From NCBI RefSeq assembly GCF_011045835.1, contig NZ_CP047349.1, positions 1,550,001 through 1,614,000 on the forward strand: a stretch of 64,000 nucleotides of DNA, written 5' to 3'. Origin of the DNA: Proteus terrae subsp. cibarius (GTDB lineage Bacteria; Pseudomonadota; Gammaproteobacteria; Enterobacterales; Enterobacteriaceae). The notes beneath the pieces are model-generated. The model searched no databases and was not told where the DNA came from. It saw only the letters and a program-made list of their open reading frames with translations. Positions 45,996-57,623 of the stretch are shown here, in pieces; the first letter of the stretch is position 1, and each line of letters begins with the position of its first letter. The position numbers were made by a program, and so were the translations under genes.

Positions 45996-46589
45996 TTAGT
46001 ATTTTTTCATAAGCCATTCTAAATGCACTTTTACCGATCCCCAGTCGTAATCAGTAATGCTATAAACGCAAGTATCTCTTTTTTGACCACCTGTTGTTAA
46101 TCTATGATTACGCAAAATACCATCCAGTTTTGCGCCAAGTCGTTCAATCGCTCTACGGCTAGTTTGATTTAATATATGAGTACGAAATTCAACAGCAATA
46201 CACTGTAAATCTTCTAAGGCATATTTAAGTAAGAGGTATTTAGCTTCTGTGTTTATTCCTGTTCTTTGTACTTCTTTGGCATACCATGTTGAACCAATTT
46301 CTAATCTTGGTGTTTGACTATCAATATTCATAAAGGTTGTTATGCCAACTACACGGTTATTCGCTTTCGAAATTATGGTAAAAGGTAACATTAACCCTTT
46401 TTGTTGCAATTGAAGTTTATGCTCAATATCGCGTTGTAAATCTGTTACTGAAGGAACGGTGGTATACCAAAGCTCATCGGGTCTATCTTTTTCAATTAGC
46501 TCATGGAGTTCTGAATAGTGTTCTATGCTAAGAGGCACTAAACGTACAAGTTTTCCTTCCAGTGTTGTCCACTCTGTTATCTTTTTCAT
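45996..46589 (-). CDS. GNAT acetyltransferase, RimJ/RimL-like
   Basis: A 197-residue GNAT-fold acetyltransferase. It shows the RimL-type layout: LVRLVPLSIEHYSEL at the start, VVGITTFMNI, EIGSTWYAKEVQRTGINTEAKYLLLKYAL (acetyl-CoA loop region) and NQTSRRAIERLGAKLDGILRNHRLTTGGQKRDTCVYSI at the end. The acceptor (protein N-terminus, amine drug or metabolite) cannot be told. Single gene. Confidence 0.75.
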   Translation of the reverse strand: MKKITEWTTLEGKLVRLVPLSIEHYSELHELIEKDRPDELWYTTVPSVTDLQRDIEHKLQLQQKGLMLPFTIISKANNRVVGITTFMNIDSQTPRLEIGSTWYAKEVQRTGINTEAKYLLLKYALEDLQCIAVEFRTHILNQTSRRAIERLGAKLDGILRNHRLTTGGQKRDTCVYSITDYDWGSVKVHLEWLMKKY

Positions 46590-46853
46590 AATAATATTCT
46601 CTGGGGTTGTTAATAATACTGCATTTCTTAAGAATACTTTTTATACATAACAAATTTATGAATTGATATGGTTATTTAAAAGGCTATTAGAAAATAAGCA
46701 AAATTCAGAATGATGAAAATAGAGAAAAAGAGTGTGAGTGATTCTTTCTCAACAGAGAATGACTGCCTCACCACAGGTGAGCTAGCATAATGCGTGTTAA
46801 TCTATAATCCAGTAATAGAGATATAACCGTAAACACAATAGATTGGTAAAAAG

Positions 46854-47192
46854 ATGACAGATTTAATTGAATGGGGTGATTTTCTACGTGTAGATATGCG
46901 AGTAGGAACGATTATTAGCGCAGAAATAAATAAGAAAGCTAATAAGCCGGCTTATGTTATGGAAGTCGATTTGGGCGAATTAGGCATAAAGCGTTCAAGT
47001 GCTCAAATTACGGTAAACTATACACCCGAAGAGCTTGTTGGTCGTCGTATTTTATGTGTATGTAATTTTCCAGTTAAACGTATTGCAGGTATAAAATCTG
47101 AAGTTTTAATTACAGGGGCACCTGACGAAACAGGGGCAATAGTATTGGCTGAGTTTAACTTACCTTTACCAAATGGCTCTCGTTTGGCTTAA
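46854..47192 (+). CDS. CsaA/YgjH-type tRNA-binding protein
   Basis: A 112-residue single-domain OB-fold protein of the Trbp111/CsaA class. FLRVDMRVGTI at the start, KPAYVMEVDLGELGIKRSSAQI and VCNFPVKRIAGIKSEVLITGA are the tRNA-binding signatures also seen at the C-terminus of some MetRS. It binds the outer corner of tRNAs as a dimer; a chaperone role has also been claimed for CsaA. YgjH of E. coli is the nearest named relative. Confidence 0.82.
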   Translation: MTDLIEWGDFLRVDMRVGTIISAEINKKANKPAYVMEVDLGELGIKRSSAQITVNYTPEELVGRRILCVCNFPVKRIAGIKSEVLITGAPDETGAIVLAEFNLPLPNGSRLA

Positions 47193-47288
47193 ATAAGTAT
47201 CTTGATAAGACACTCTTAAATAGTGATGTTCTGCTGAGTTTTGATATAGTAATTATTCAATAGCAGGATGGATATAAAGGAGTGTCTT

Positions 47289-47978
47289 TTGTTATTACCT
47301 CAATTGCATTTGCGATGTTATACACAAGAGACTGTATCTCATCAGCATGATAATTTATGGCAGATTATTTTTGGGCTTTCGGGTTCGATGGAAGTTAATT
47401 TCAATCGAGAAGACTTTCTGATTTCTAATCAAAACTGCTTGATTATCCCTCCAACTATTCATCATGCCTTTTCAGGCAATATAGATAATAAAAATCTTAT
47501 TCTTGAACTTCCAGCAACCTCGCAATGGCAATTAAGTGAGAAAGGTGGGCAATTTGCATTATCACCGGCAGCAATTGGGTTATTGGAATGGCTACATCAA
47601 TATCCTCAACCCCCAGATCAATATTCAACGATCACGCGCTTATTACTTGCTCAAATGGAAATACAAAAAGGTTGGCGCGATAGTTTGGATGCTTGGCTAG
47701 CGAATAAATTACATACACCATTAACAACACATGATATTGCTTCTGCTTTTAATACATCAGCGAGTACGTTACAGAGAAAAATGAAAGCAGAGGTGGGAGT
47801 GTCTGTGATGCAATATGTCACTCAACAGCGACTTAGCAAAGCCGCTGAATTATTAAAATACACATCAGTAAATATTGAAAATATTGCCCTAGCAGTAGGG
47901 TATGATTCACACTCTGCATTTAGTCAGGCATTTCGCCAATACTTTAATAAAAGTCCTACTGAATATCGGCAGGATTAA
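47289..47978 (+). CDS. AraC-family transcriptional regulator
   Basis: A protein of about 229 residues with an N-terminal cupin sensor (HQHDNLWQIIFGLSGSMEVNF, about 20-50) and a C-terminal AraC double helix-turn-helix (TTHDIASAFNTSASTLQRKMKAEVG and NIENIALAVGYDSHSAFSQAFRQYFNKSPTEYR). The frame opens with ATG at 47268, but that has no spaced ribosome site, whereas AAAGGAG at 47276-47282 sits 6 bp before TTG 47289, so a TTG start is proposed. Target genes unknown; it may control the neighbouring PACE gene. Confidence 0.75.
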   Translation: MLLPQLHLRCYTQETVSHQHDNLWQIIFGLSGSMEVNFNREDFLISNQNCLIIPPTIHHAFSGNIDNKNLILELPATSQWQLSEKGGQFALSPAAIGLLEWLHQYPQPPDQYSTITRLLLAQMEIQKGWRDSLDAWLANKLHTPLTTHDIASAFNTSASTLQRKMKAEVGVSVMQYVTQQRLSKAAELLKYTSVNIENIALAVGYDSHSAFSQAFRQYFNKSPTEYRQD

Positions 47979-47982
47979 GCGA

Positions 47983-48432
47983 TTACACCACTTTGTTTTC
48001 TGTCGAATAAACACGAGGACATAATTTATCGAAAACGAGTGTGAATAAATAGGTATAGATAAAGAAGAACACTAATATAGTGACTTCCATACTTATTGCT
48101 TTGATAAAGCCTACATTATACCACCACATATAAAGTGGAATGGTAAAGAAGAACAGACCTAATTCAAAACTTATTGCATGGGTAAGTCGTACCATGACTG
48201 TGCGTTTTTTGATCCTTAATTTCGACTCAATTAATTCAAAGAAAGAATTAAAAATATAATTCCAAATCAGAGCAATAACAGAAACAGCAATTGCAACGGG
48301 CAGTGAATTATGTGATTGGCTTTGGCTTAATATTGCCAGTAAAACAGTGCTTAATAAAATCGCGAGAGTCTCAAAGGTAATAGCATAGACCAACTTACGA
48401 GGTCGGGGCTTTAGATAAAACACGTTATACAC
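47983..48432 (-). CDS. PACE-family efflux transporter
   Basis: A 149-residue protein with four membrane spans in two tandem bacterial transmembrane pair domains: RKLVYAITFETLAILLSTVLLA (with Glu21 at the functionally important position of the Acinetobacter AceI glutamate), then WNYIFNSFFELIE, and the repeat LTHAISFELGLFFFTIPLYMWW and IYTYLFTLVFDKLCPRV. PACE proteins export chlorhexidine, acriflavine or polyamines. It converges with the AraC-type gene, 4 bp apart. Confidence 0.82.
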   Translation of the reverse strand: MYNVFYLKPRPRKLVYAITFETLAILLSTVLLAILSQSQSHNSLPVAIAVSVIALIWNYIFNSFFELIESKLRIKKRTVMVRLTHAISFELGLFFFTIPLYMWWYNVGFIKAISMEVTILVFFFIYTYLFTLVFDKLCPRVYSTENKVV

Positions 48433-49009
48433 CTTTATGTTAACAATGAAAGTTCTGGCCCGCCCCAGAGAATGTTATTTTTAAAGCCACGGTTTCCGCT
48501 TAATGGGTACTGATGGTAATGAAATCCTATAAAAAAGGCAAAGTTTGCCTATAACAAGAATATGCTTAGTGGATTCGGATGGTGATTAGATAATAATCTA
48601 GTAAATACAAATAATTATAAATGCAGCGGGTATCATTATTTGGCTGATGAACGTGGCAAAGAAAAAAACTGCTTTAGCTATTTACTTTGACACCTTGAAT
48701 ATAATCATGTCATCAAAAATATAGATGATAAAAAAGAGATAGAGAAAAGAGTATCGAGTCAATTAATACAATGTGATGAGTGAGATTTTTTGTTATTTTT
48801 ATTTCGTGTCTTCTTGGGGAAATATAGGCAGATAAATGTATAAATCTTTACTGTCTGTGATAATATCCCTCCCTGAGTTGCGATAAGGCTCAGTGATGCT
48901 ATGGGTATTTATAAAATAAATATGTGTACATAACTGTGTGCAAACCTCGCGAGGTAAAGTGAGAACTTGTCGTAACGTACTGAATATATATGAAATAAAA
49001 AGCTTACAA
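48433..49009. other. Upstream region of thrS
   Basis: About 580 bases with no gene; contains the promoter and untranslated leader of the translation block. TTTACT and GATAAT-like hexamers occur near 48850-48870 but the start is not certain. Confidence 0.4.
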
Positions 49010-49030
49010 GTGATCTTGCGTATGGGTCAC
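49010..49030 (+). promoter_or_regulatory. Anticodon-like hairpin, thrS operator
   Basis: GTGATC (49010-49015) pairs with GGTCAC (49025-49030) and the loop presents CGU (49019-49021), a threonine anticodon. In E. coli ThrRS binds such an anticodon-arm mimic in its own leader and blocks ribosome binding. Here it lies 21 bp before the ATG, next to the AAGGA ribosome site. Confidence 0.65.
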
Positions 49031-49051
49031 CACTGTAAATAAGGATTTTAA

Positions 49052-50980
49052 ATGCCAATTATTACTCTTCCTGACGGAAGCCAACGTCAATTTGAAAATG
49101 CAGTTTCTGTCATGGATGTCGCTGCAGATATCGGCCCTGGACTTGCGAAAGCATGTATTGCAGGCCGTGTTAATGGTGAGCTGGTGGATGCTTGTGAATT
49201 AATCGAGCAGGATTCAAATCTGGCGATTATCACCGCAAAAGATGATGAAGGTCTTGAGATTATTCGTCACTCTTGTGCCCACTTATTGGGACATGCAATC
49301 AAACAATTATGGCCACACACCAAAATGGCGATTGGTCCTGTTATTGAAAATGGATTCTACTATGATGTGGATTTAGACCATTCTCTAACACAGGAAGATT
49401 TAGACGCTCTAGAAAAACGCATGCTAGAGTTGGCTAAAACAGATTATGACGTTATTAAAAAACGCGTAAGCTGGGCTGAAGCTCGTGAAACATTTGTTTC
49501 TCGTGGTGAAGACTATAAAGTTGCTATTCTTGACGAAAATATTAGCCAAGATTCTCAACCAGGTCTTTATCATCACCAAGAATATGTTGATATGTGCCGT
49601 GGACCACACGTTCCAAACATGCGTTTCTGTCATAACTTCAAATTGCAGAAAATCGCAGGTGCGTATTGGCGTGGTAACAGCGACAATAAAATGCTACAAC
49701 GCATTTATGGTACAGCTTGGGCTGATAAGAAACAGTTAAAAGCTTACCTAGATCGCTTAGAAGAAGCAGCTAAACGTGACCACCGTAAAATTGGTAAACA
49801 GCTTGATTTATATCATATGCAAGAAGAAGCGCCAGGTATGGCTTTCTGGCATAATGATGGCTGGACTATTTTCCGAGAGTTAGAAACATTTGTACGTTGT
49901 AAATTAAAAGAATATGATTACCAAGAAGTAAAAGGTCCATTTATGATGGATCGTGTTCTTTGGGAAAAAACAGGTCACTGGGAAAACTACAAAGAAAACA
50001 TGTTCACAACATCTTCAGAGAACCGTGAATATTGTATTAAACCAATGAACTGTCCTGGTCACGTACAAATCTTCAAACAAGGTTTACGTTCTTACCGTGA
50101 TTTGCCATTACGTATGGCTGAATTCGGTAGTTGCCATCGTAATGAACCATCTGGTGCATTGCATGGTTTAATGCGTGTTCGTGGCTTTACACAAGACGAT
50201 GCGCATATCTTCTGTACTGAAGAACAAATTTTAAGTGAAGTAAATGACTGCATCAAATTGATTTATGATGTATATTCTACTTTCGGATTTGAAAAAATCG
50301 TTGTTAAGTTGTCAACTCGCCCAGAAAAACGTATTGGTGAAGATGCATTATGGGATGTTGCTGAAGCAGACTTAGCAAAAGCCTTAACTGATAACAATAT
50401 TGAATTTGAATATCAGCCAGGTGAAGGGGCGTTTTACGGCCCTAAAATTGAATTTACACTTTACGATTGTTTAGATCGTGCATGGCAGTGTGGTACAGTA
50501 CAATTAGACTTCTCACTACCAGGTCGTTTAGGCGCATCTTATGTTGCCGAAAACAACGAGCGTAAAGTACCTGTTATGTTACACCGAGCAGTGCTAGGAT
50601 CCTTAGAACGTTTTATTGGTATTCTGACAGAAGAATACGCAGGATTCTTCCCAACTTGGTTAGCACCACAGCAGGTTGTCGTGATGAATATCACGGATGG
50701 ACAGGCTGATTATGTACAAAAACTCGTCAAAGAATTGCAAGATGCCGGAATTCGTGCAAAAGCAGACTTGAGAAATGAGAAGATTGGCTTTAAAATTCGT
50801 GAACATACTTTACGTCGTGTTCCGTACATGCTTGTCTGTGGCGATAAAGAAGTTGAATCAGGCAAAGTGGCGGTTCGTACTCGTCGAGGAAAAGACCTTG
50901 GCAGTATCGACGTTAACGAATTTAAAGAAAAGCTTCTGCAAGAAATTAGAAGCAGAAGTCTTCATCAGTTGGAGGAATAA
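49052..50980 (+). CDS. thrS: Threonine-tRNA ligase
   Basis: A 642-residue class II synthetase, the same length as E. coli ThrRS. It has an N-terminal TGS domain (about 1-60), the editing domain with [16 protein letters not shown] (about 73) and the catalytic core with [42 protein letters not shown] (motif 2) and [18 protein letters not shown] (motif 3). A C-terminal anticodon-binding domain follows. First gene of the thrS-infC-rpmI-rplT block. Confidence 0.96.
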   Translation: MPIITLPDGSQRQFENAVSVMDVAADIGPGLAKACIAGRVNGELVDACELIEQDSNLAIITAKDDEGLEIIRHSCAHLLGHAIKQLWPHTKMAIGPVIENGFYYDVDLDHSLTQEDLDALEKRMLELAKTDYDVIKKRVSWAEARETFVSRGEDYKVAILDENISQDSQPGLYHHQEYVDMCRGPHVPNMRFCHNFKLQKIAGAYWRGNSDNKMLQRIYGTAWADKKQLKAYLDRLEEAAKRDHRKIGKQLDLYHMQEEAPGMAFWHNDGWTIFRELETFVRCKLKEYDYQEVKGPFMMDRVLWEKTGHWENYKENMFTTSSENREYCIKPMNCPGHVQIFKQGLRSYRDLPLRMAEFGSCHRNEPSGALHGLMRVRGFTQDDAHIFCTEEQILSEVNDCIKLIYDVYSTFGFEKIVVKLSTRPEKRIGEDALWDVAEADLAKALTDNNIEFEYQPGEGAFYGPKIEFTLYDCLDRAWQCGTVQLDFSLPGRLGASYVAENNERKVPVMLHRAVLGSLERFIGILTEEYAGFFPTWLAPQQVVVMNITDGQADYVQKLVKELQDAGIRAKADLRNEKIGFKIREHTLRRVPYMLVCGDKEVESGKVAVRTRRGKDLGSIDVNEFKEKLLQEIRSRSLHQLEE

Positions 50981-50983
50981 GGT

Positions 50984-51523
50984 ATTAAAGGCGGAAAAAG
51001 AATTCAATCAACGCGTCAGAATCGCATCAATGGTGAGATTCGCGCTCATGAAGTTCGTTTAACAGGTTTAGATGGCGAACAGATTGGAGTTGTTAGTCTG
51101 AAAGAGGCTCTTGAGAAAGCCGAGGAAGCAGGAGCTGATTTAGTTGAAATTAGTCCTAATGCCGAGCCGCCGGTTTGTCGTATTATGGACTACGGCAAAT
51201 TCCTCTATGAGAAAAGTAAGACTCTCAAAGAACAGAAAAAGAAACAAAAAGTTATTCAGGTTAAGGAAGTTAAATTCCGTCCTGGTACAGATGAAGGCGA
51301 CTATCAGGTCAAACTACGCAACCTGATTCGTTTTCTTGAAGATGGCGATAAAGCCAAAGTCACACTGCGTTTCCGTGGTCGTGAAATGGCACACCAACAA
51401 ATCGGTATGGAAATGCTTAACCGTATCCGTGAAGATTTGGATGAACTGGCTGCTGTTGAATCTTTCCCTAATAAGATTGAAGGGCGTCAGATGATCATGG
51501 TGTTAGCGCCGAAGAAGAAATAG
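50984..51523 (+). CDS. infC: Translation initiation factor IF-3
   Basis: A 179-residue protein whose start is AUU, not AUG: ATT at 50984 follows GGAGG(AATAA)GG three bases after the thrS stop, and the frame reads [25 protein letters not shown] onward without a stop. An AUU start is the known device by which IF-3, which discriminates against non-AUG starts, represses its own translation. The later ATG at 51185 (MDYGKFLYE) would remove the N-domain. IF-3 binds the 30S subunit and checks initiator tRNA pairing. Confidence 0.95.
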   Translation: MKGGKRIQSTRQNRINGEIRAHEVRLTGLDGEQIGVVSLKEALEKAEEAGADLVEISPNAEPPVCRIMDYGKFLYEKSKTLKEQKKKQKVIQVKEVKFRPGTDEGDYQVKLRNLIRFLEDGDKAKVTLRFRGREMAHQQIGMEMLNRIREDLDELAAVESFPNKIEGRQMIMVLAPKKK

Positions 51524-51563
51524 TCGGGCAATTCAAGTAATAGCGTCAGCCTTTAGAGGCTGA

Positions 51564-51815
<252 letters not shown>

Positions 51816-51848
51816 GTATCACTTTTTTAACAGAATATAGACATCTAG

Positions 51849-52214
<366 letters not shown>

Positions 52215-52322
52215 TTATTTATTAAGCAATGGAAGAGGGAGTTTTCTCCCTCTTTTATTTTGTCTAAATTTGTGGCTTAATGATATAAATTCAATAAGTT
52301 AATATTTTAAGAGACATTATCA

Positions 52323-52370
52323 ATGTTAAATATCGCTTTTTTCCGTTTCTTTTTTTACTTTAGCGCCTAA
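52323..52370 (+). CDS. pheM: PheST leader peptide PheM
   Basis: A 15-residue ORF MLNIAFFRFFFYFSA containing six Phe codons in eight positions, closely resembling E. coli PheM. Ribosome stalling here during Phe-tRNA shortage favours the antiterminator over the terminator at 52429-52452. Confidence 0.88.
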   Translation: MLNIAFFRFFFYFSA

Positions 52371-52428
52371 TTCAAGGGGGCTTTTGCGCGTAAGAAAAGA
52401 AACGAAAAGTAGCGCCTGAGCCTCCAAT

Positions 52429-52452
52429 ATGGAGGCTTTTTTGTTTTCAGAT
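52429..52452 (+). terminator. pheST attenuator
   Basis: AGCCTCC (52429-52435) pairs with GGAGGCT (52441-52447) and six Ts follow. It stands between pheM and pheS, as expected of the transcription attenuator. Confidence 0.88.
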
Positions 52453-52506
52453 CCCAATACTGGGTTAGAAACCAAAAAGGGCAATTTTATTCGTCATCAT
52501 TGATAA

Positions 52507-53529
<1,023 letters not shown>

Positions 53530-53543
53530 GGTGGGATTATCTC

Positions 53544-55931
53544 ATGAAATTCAGTGAACTTTGGTTACGTGAGTGGGTAAACCCAGCGATTAGTAGCGAA
53601 GCGCTTTCTGAACAACTGACAATGGCAGGCCTTGAAGTTGACGGCGTTGAAGCTGTTGCTGGTGATTTTCACGGTGTGTTTGTAGGTGAAGTTGTTGAAT
53701 GTGGACAACATCCTAATGCCGATAAATTACGTGTAACGAAAGTTAACGTAGGCGGTGATAGATTACTCGATATCGTTTGTGGTGCACCTAACTGCCGCCA
53801 AGGGCTAAAAGTTGCGGTAGCAACAGTTGGTGCTGTATTACCTGGCGATTTTAAAATTAAAGCAGCAAAACTGCGTGGCGAACCTTCTGAAGGCATGCTG
53901 TGCTCATTTTCTGAATTAGCAATTTCAGAAAATCATGAAGGTATTATTGAATTACCTGCTGATGCGCCTATTGGCATGGATATTCGTGAATATTTAAAAT
54001 TAAATGATAATGCGATTGAAATTAGCATTACACCAAACCGTGCTGATTGCTTAGGTATTTTAGGTGTTGCTCGTGATATCGCTGTAATCAACAAAATGGA
54101 ATGCCAAGTACCTGATATGTCGCCTGTTGCGGCTACATCATCAGCAACATTCCCTGTACGTGTTGAAGCACCAGAGGCGTGTCCACGTTATTTAGGTCGT
54201 GTTTTCACCAATATGAATGTGAAAGCAAAAACACCTTTATGGATGCAAGAAAAGTTACGTCGTGGTGGCATTCGTTCTATTGACCCAATTGTTGATATTA
54301 CCAACTTAATTTTACTTGAAATGGGTCAACCGTTGCATGCGTTCGATCTTGATCGCGTTGAAGGTGCTGTAGTTGTTCGTATGGGTAAAGATGGTGAAAA
54401 ACTGACTTTACTTGATGGTAATGAAATTACATTAAAAGATGATGTATTAGTTATTGCTGACGAAAAACAAGCATTGGGTATGGCAGGTATTTTCGGTGGT
54501 GAATCATCAGGTGTTAATGAAGAAACGAAAAATGTCTTCTTAGAGTGTGCATTCTTCTCTCCATTATCTATCACAGGCCGTGCACGTCGTTATGGCTTGC
54601 ATACTGATGCCTCTCATCGTTTTGAGCGTGGCGTTGATTCTGAGCTACAATACAACGCAATTGAGCGTGCAACGAAATTACTGCTAGAAATTTGCGGTGG
54701 TGAAGTCGGTGAAGTGATTGATGTAACCAATAAAGCACATTTACCAAATATTGCACCAGTCAAATTAACACGTAAAAAATTAGACCGTTTATTAGGTCAC
54801 GTGATTGATGATGCACAAGTTCTGGACTCATTAACTCGCTTAGGTTTCAAAGTTTCTGTTGAAAATGACGGCTGGTTAGCAACAGTTCCTTCATGGCGTT
54901 TTGATGTTCAAATTGAAGAAGATCTAATTGAAGAAGTTGCTCGTATTTATGGCTACAACAATATTCCAGATGTGCCATTACGCGCTGACTTGGTGATGAC
55001 CAATCACCGTGAAGCAAACTTATCATTAAAACGCGTTAAAACAATGCTAGTAGACAATGGCTTCCAAGAAGCAATTACTTATAGCTTTGTTGATCCTAAG
55101 ATCCAATCTTTATTACATCCAAATGAAGAAGCATTAATTCTGCCTAATCCAATTTCAGCGGATATGTCAGCAATGAGACTGTCTCTACTAACCGGATTAT
55201 TGACTACAACTGTATATAATCAGAACCGTCAACAATCTAGAGTTAGGTTATTTGAAGCAGGTCTGCGTTTTGTTCCTGATAATCAAGCAGAATATGGAAT
55301 ACGTCAGGAACTTATGTTAGCTGGTGTGATCGCGGGCAACCGTTATGAAGAACATTGGAATTTAGATAAGCAAACTGTTGATTTCTTTGATTTGAAAGGT
55401 AATATTGAATCAATTCTGGAATTGACAGGCCAGCTAGATGAAATTACATTTAAACCAGCTAGTCATTCAGCACTTCATCCGGGACAAAGTGCTGGGATTT
55501 ATCTGAGAAATGAATATATTGGCTGTATTGGCGTTGTTCATCCAGAGCTTGAACGTAAACTTGACTTAAACGGTCGTACGGTAGTATTCGAAATACGTTG
55601 GAATGCAATTGCAAATCGCAGTTTACCACAAGCAAAAGCAGTTTCTCGTTACCCTTCGAATCGTAGAGATATCGCTGTAGTTGTTCCGAATGATGTTGCT
55701 GCAGAAGATATTTTAGCCGAATGTAAGAAAGTTGGCGGAAATCAAATAGTTGGCATAAACTTATTTGACGTGTATTGTGGTAAGGGAGTAGCAGAGGGCT
55801 ATAAAAGCCTCGCTATTAGCATAATCTTGCAGGATATCGAGCATACACTGGAAGAAGATGAGATTGCTGCAACAGTGAGTAACTGTGTAGCAGCATTGAA
55901 ACAGCGATTCCAAGCATCCTTGAGGGACTAG
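53544..55931 (+). CDS. pheT: Phenylalanine-tRNA ligase beta subunit
   Basis: A 795-residue protein, the exact length of E. coli PheT. In order: an EMAP-like tRNA-binding domain (about 40-150, [23 protein letters not shown]), B3/B4 editing domain (about 200-400), B5 (about 400-475) and a C-terminal anticodon-binding FDX-ACB domain ([14 protein letters not shown]). It starts 14 bp after pheS. It stabilises the enzyme and edits Tyr-tRNAPhe. Confidence 0.97.
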   Translation: MKFSELWLREWVNPAISSEALSEQLTMAGLEVDGVEAVAGDFHGVFVGEVVECGQHPNADKLRVTKVNVGGDRLLDIVCGAPNCRQGLKVAVATVGAVLPGDFKIKAAKLRGEPSEGMLCSFSELAISENHEGIIELPADAPIGMDIREYLKLNDNAIEISITPNRADCLGILGVARDIAVINKMECQVPDMSPVAATSSATFPVRVEAPEACPRYLGRVFTNMNVKAKTPLWMQEKLRRGGIRSIDPIVDITNLILLEMGQPLHAFDLDRVEGAVVVRMGKDGEKLTLLDGNEITLKDDVLVIADEKQALGMAGIFGGESSGVNEETKNVFLECAFFSPLSITGRARRYGLHTDASHRFERGVDSELQYNAIERATKLLLEICGGEVGEVIDVTNKAHLPNIAPVKLTRKKLDRLLGHVIDDAQVLDSLTRLGFKVSVENDGWLATVPSWRFDVQIEEDLIEEVARIYGYNNIPDVPLRADLVMTNHREANLSLKRVKTMLVDNGFQEAITYSFVDPKIQSLLHPNEEALILPNPISADMSAMRLSLLTGLLTTTVYNQNRQQSRVRLFEAGLRFVPDNQAEYGIRQELMLAGVIAGNRYEEHWNLDKQTVDFFDLKGNIESILELTGQLDEITFKPASHSALHPGQSAGIYLRNEYIGCIGVVHPELERKLDLNGRTVVFEIRWNAIANRSLPQAKAVSRYPSNRRDIAVVVPNDVAAEDILAECKKVGGNQIVGINLFDVYCGKGVAEGYKSLAISIILQDIEHTLEEDEIAATVSNCVAALKQRFQASLRD

Positions 55932-55935
55932 ACCT

Positions 55936-56232
55936 ATGGCGCTTACAAAAGCTGAAATGGCAGAAAATCTGTTTGAAAAACTTGGTGTTAGCAAACGCGA
56001 TGCAAAAGACCTTGTAGAATCCTTTTTTGAGGAAGTGCGTCGTTCTCTTGAAAATGGAGAACAGGTGAAGCTGTCTGGATTCGGAAACTTTGACCTGCGT
56101 GATAAAAATCAGCGCCCAGGTCGTAATCCGAAAACTGGGGAAGACATTCCTATTACAGCTCGCCGTGTTGTTACTTTCCGCCCAGGACAAAAGTTAAAAA
56201 GCCGGGTTGAAAGCGCAACACCAAAAGAATAA
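55936..56232 (+). CDS. ihfA: Integration host factor subunit alpha
   Basis: A 98-residue DNA-bending protein of the HU/IHF family. [44 protein letters not shown] (the intercalating beta arm with its Pro) and [14 protein letters not shown] are canonical. It starts 4 bp after pheT and ends at the terminator 56251-56279. With IhfB it bends specific sites by about 160 degrees. Confidence 0.97.
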   Translation: MALTKAEMAENLFEKLGVSKRDAKDLVESFFEEVRRSLENGEQVKLSGFGNFDLRDKNQRPGRNPKTGEDIPITARRVVTFRPGQKLKSRVESATPKE

Positions 56233-56250
56233 GATTTAAAAAACATCCAA

Positions 56251-56279
56251 AACGGCTTTCTTTGAAAGCCGTTTTTTTA
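56251..56279 (+). terminator. Terminator of the pheST-ihfA operon
   Basis: AACGGCTTTC (56251-56260) pairs with GAAAGCCGTT (56264-56273), followed by six or more Ts. Confidence 0.88.
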
Positions 56280-56611
56280 TCATTTCTAGCTGTATCTAAT
56301 TTTGATGATAGCCGTATTGGGGGTTTATATTTATCAATATGGTCTGAATGGATATTTTTATTTAGATAGCGTGTTTTTATTTTCTAATTATCTTTCTTTT
56401 TTATTTTCACTTCTTATTTTGACCCTTCCTTTTTATCTCTTATTTACATCAATACTGTGATAGTTAATCCTAGTTTTTCTTTATTATTAGAGACAGGCTT
56501 GTATGTTCTCAATTTAGTTTTTCATCATTGAATGCGAACATGTTATGTTGCTAAAAAATAACTTTATAAATAAGAATAGCAAGAACCGTTGTTGCATGAA
56601 TAGGGAACGAA
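56280..56611. other. Upstream region of btuCD
   Basis: 332 bases without a gene. I looked for a cobalamin-riboswitch B12 box and did not see one. Confidence 0.45.
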
Positions 56612-57622
56612 ATGAATAAAGAAGTTAATCCTCTGATTAAATTTACTAAAAGACAACGCATTGGCGACAGAAAAAAGCTGTTTCTAATGGCACTAGCATT
56701 ATGTTTCTTATTTATTTTTTCCCTCTCTGTTGGTGAGATTGTGTTATTTCCACATCAATGGTTAACAGATGAAGCCAATTTATTTGTTTGGCAAATTCGT
56801 TTACCAAGAATGCTTGCCGTTGTGACTGTTGGTGCAAGTTTGGCAATTGCTGGTGCTATTATGCAGGCTCTATTCCAAAATCCACTCGCAGAGCCAGGAT
56901 TATTAGGAGTAAGTAGTGGTGCGGGAGTATGTGTTGTATTACTTATTGTTCTACAAATTGGTTTAAGCCCTTGGCTAATAAGTAGTGCGGCGATATTTGG
57001 CGCATTAGGGATCACTCTTTTATTAATGTTTTTTACTCGAATAAGAAAACTATCTAATGCTCAGTTATTATTAATTGGTGTGGCATTGGGTGTTATGGCA
57101 AGTGCGATAATGACTTGGTTGGTTTACTTCAGTTCAGCTTTGGATTTAAGGCAATTAATGTATTGGCTGATGGGGAGTTTTAGCGGTATTGATTGGCGCC
57201 ATCAAGTCTTATTTTGGGCTCTTACGCCTATTCTCTTGCTCCTTATTCTACAAGCTGATGTTCTTAATTATTTATCACTAGGTTCATTTAGAGCAAAACA
57301 ATTAGGCATATCCGTTAATCAATGGCGAAATTGGTTTATTTTAGCCGTTGGATTATTGATAGGGCTGAGTGTTGCTTTAGCGGGCGCTATAAGCTTTATA
57401 GGGCTTGTTGTACCGCATTTATTAAGATTATGTGGCTTAACCCATTATAAAACATTATTACCCGCGTGTGCGCTTGCTGGTGGTGGGTTGTTATTACTTG
57501 CTGATTTGCTATCTCGCTTGGTTTTAAATGGTGCAGAAGTTCCGATAGGCGTGATTACAGCAACGCTTGGTGCACCTTTATTTATCTGGTTATTGGCAAC
57601 CAAAGAGATGGGGCGTTTGTAA
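56612..57622 (+). CDS. btuC: Vitamin B12 ABC transporter permease BtuC
   Basis: A 336-residue, ten-span permease of the FecCD family. RLPRMLAVVTVGASLAIAGAIMQALFQNPLAEPGLLGVSSGAG and GAISFIGLVVPHLLRLCGLTHYKTLLPACALAGG are the family hallmarks and the latter contains the coupling-helix region. It forms the cobalamin channel with BtuD. btuD starts 2 bp after it; btuE, found between the two in E. coli, is missing. Confidence 0.93.
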   Translation: MNKEVNPLIKFTKRQRIGDRKKLFLMALALCFLFIFSLSVGEIVLFPHQWLTDEANLFVWQIRLPRMLAVVTVGASLAIAGAIMQALFQNPLAEPGLLGVSSGAGVCVVLLIVLQIGLSPWLISSAAIFGALGITLLLMFFTRIRKLSNAQLLLIGVALGVMASAIMTWLVYFSSALDLRQLMYWLMGSFSGIDWRHQVLFWALTPILLLLILQADVLNYLSLGSFRAKQLGISVNQWRNWFILAVGLLIGLSVALAGAISFIGLVVPHLLRLCGLTHYKTLLPACALAGGGLLLLADLLSRLVLNGAEVPIGVITATLGAPLFIWLLATKEMGRL

Positions 57623-57623
57623 T

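Noticed and set aside
50775..51062. Plus-strand 95-codon frame across the thrS-infC junction
   Set aside because: Out of frame with both homologues, which explain the sequence completely.
56280..56611. Cobalamin riboswitch before btuC
   Set aside because: No B12-box or the expected conserved core seen.
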